This document shows, piece by piece, positions 13,419 to 14,067 of a stretch of DNA of 14,067 nt (position 1 is the first letter of the stretch; every line of letters begins with the position of its first letter). This stretch comes from Actinomycetota bacterium. Lineage in GTDB: Bacteria; Actinomycetota; Thermoleophilia; Gaiellales; Gaiellaceae. Made by a program: the position numbers and the translations under genes. Under the pieces are notes generated by a model, which saw only the letters and a list, made by a program, of their open reading frames with translations, ran no database searches and was not told the origin of the DNA. The stretch is taken from positions 1-14,067 of the forward strand of contig JACCVK010000146.1 of the NCBI GenBank assembly GCA_013698195.1, written 5' to 3'.

Positions 13419-14067
13419 GCACTCGTGCGGCGACTCGAGCCTCGGCACCGGGTCACCGCGCGCCTCGTCTCCTGGTCGCCGCAGCGGCGCTCGTGGGCGT
13501 TGTCGCGGTGCTCCCGCTCGCGTACCTGCTCATGCGGGCCGTGTCGGCGGACAGCCAGGCTCGCTCGCTCGTCTCGTTTTCGACGACCCTCGAGCTCGTC
13601 CTGGCCACGGCCGTGCTTGCCGTCGGAGTCGTCGTCGCGGCTCTTGCGCTCGGTATCCCGCTTGCCTGGCTCGTCGTACGAACGGATCTTCCCGGTCGGC
13701 GCGTCTGGGGCCTCATCGCCTCGCTGCCACTCGTGATTCCGAGCTTCGTGGCAGCGCTCGCGCTGCTCGGCGCCCTTGCTCCGCGGGGATTGCTCCAGCA
13801 GGCGTTCGAGCCACTCGGGGTCGAGCGGATCCCCGAGCTCACCGGGTACTGGGGCGCGGTGCTCGCGCTCACTCTCTCGACGTATCCGTATGTCTTCCTG
13901 CTCACGGCCGGGGCGCTGCGCGGCGTCGATTCGTCAGCCGAGGAGGCGGCTCGCAGCCTCGGTAGCGGCCGCTTAGCCGTCTTCTTCAAGGTCACGCTGC
14001 CGCTGCTCCGGCCGGCGCTTGCGGCAGCTTCGCTCCTCGTCGCGCTCTACGTGCTCTCCGACTTCGG
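13415..14067 (+). CDS. Ferric iron ABC transporter, permease (FbpB-like), N-terminal part
   Basis: Partial gene: 217 codons are present and it runs off the right edge. From GTG at 13415 (sharing GTGA with the preceding stop) the frame encodes hydrophobic segments near residues 20-42, 58-85, 97-120 and 140-165, and the permease EAA loop EEAARSLGSGRLAVFFKVTLP, which contacts the ATPase. FbpB-type permeases are about 500-550 residues with two such halves, so this would be the first. TYPYVFLL and PLVIPSFV are typical of the iron(III) group. No Shine-Dalgarno is seen; coupling to the binding-protein gene would explain initiation. Confidence 0.92.
   Translation, partial: MSTRAATRASAPGHRAPRLLVAAAALVGVVAVLPLAYLLMRAVSADSQARSLVSFSTTLELVLATAVLAVGVVVAALALGIPLAWLVVRTDLPGRRVWGLIASLPLVIPSFVAALALLGALAPRGLLQQAFEPLGVERIPELTGYWGAVLALTLSTYPYVFLLTAGALRGVDSSAEEAARSLGSGRLAVFFKVTLPLLRPALAAASLLVALYVLSDF

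Noticed and set aside
13425..13736. Plus-strand open frame starting at GTG 13425
   Set aside because: Out of frame with the permease starting at 13415, which has the membrane segments and the EAA motif.
1..14067. tRNA, rRNA, CRISPR array, insertion sequence or attachment site
   Set aside because: No such structure was recognised on either strand; the only sizeable tandem repeats are those within ribH.

Overview
This window is very GC-rich chromosomal DNA, densely packed, with many GTG starts and several 4-base GTGA stop/start overlaps. The gene order (priA ... def-fmt-rsmB, then a ribD-ribE-ribBA-ribH operon, then rpmB and a DAK-family kinase) is of the kind found in Actinobacteria and relatives. 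PriA keeps its helicase motifs and zinc cysteines, which the PriA of mycobacteria and similar actinomycetes has lost. I therefore infer a deep actinobacterial lineage, perhaps Thermoleophilia-like; nothing in the window proves this.

Minus strand, right to left from 4646: ribD, ribE, ribBA and ribH form a compact riboflavin operon, followed by rpmB (ribosomal protein L28) and the start of a FakA/YloV-type kinase that runs off the left edge. The operon encodes the cyclohydrolase, deaminase/reductase, butanone-phosphate synthase, lumazine synthase and riboflavin synthase steps. There is no room for an FMN riboswitch before ribD. RibH carries an unusual acidic, repeat-containing N-terminal extension of about 126 residues.

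Plus strand 4695-5531 holds a streptomycin 6-phosphotransferase-family kinase, divergent from ribD and convergent with rsmB. It appears to be expressed from a leaderless transcript.

Minus strand, right to left from 11231: priA; then two unrecognised exported proteins, a small tryptophan-rich secreted protein and a membrane-anchored protein; then def, fmt and rsmB. The exported pair interrupts a housekeeping cluster (replication restart, peptide deformylase, Met-tRNA formyltransferase, rRNA methyltransferase) and has its own candidate promoter.

Plus strand 11290 to the right edge: an Fbp/Fut-type ferric-iron ABC importer (ATPase, binding protein, start of the permease). Near-identical palindromes GTAAGG-N4-CCTTAC lie at the ATPase start and before the binding-protein gene, so the locus is probably controlled by one metal-responsive repressor. 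The most interesting items are this operator set, the RibH extension, the exported pair inside the housekeeping cluster, and a histidine-rich N-terminus on peptide deformylase.
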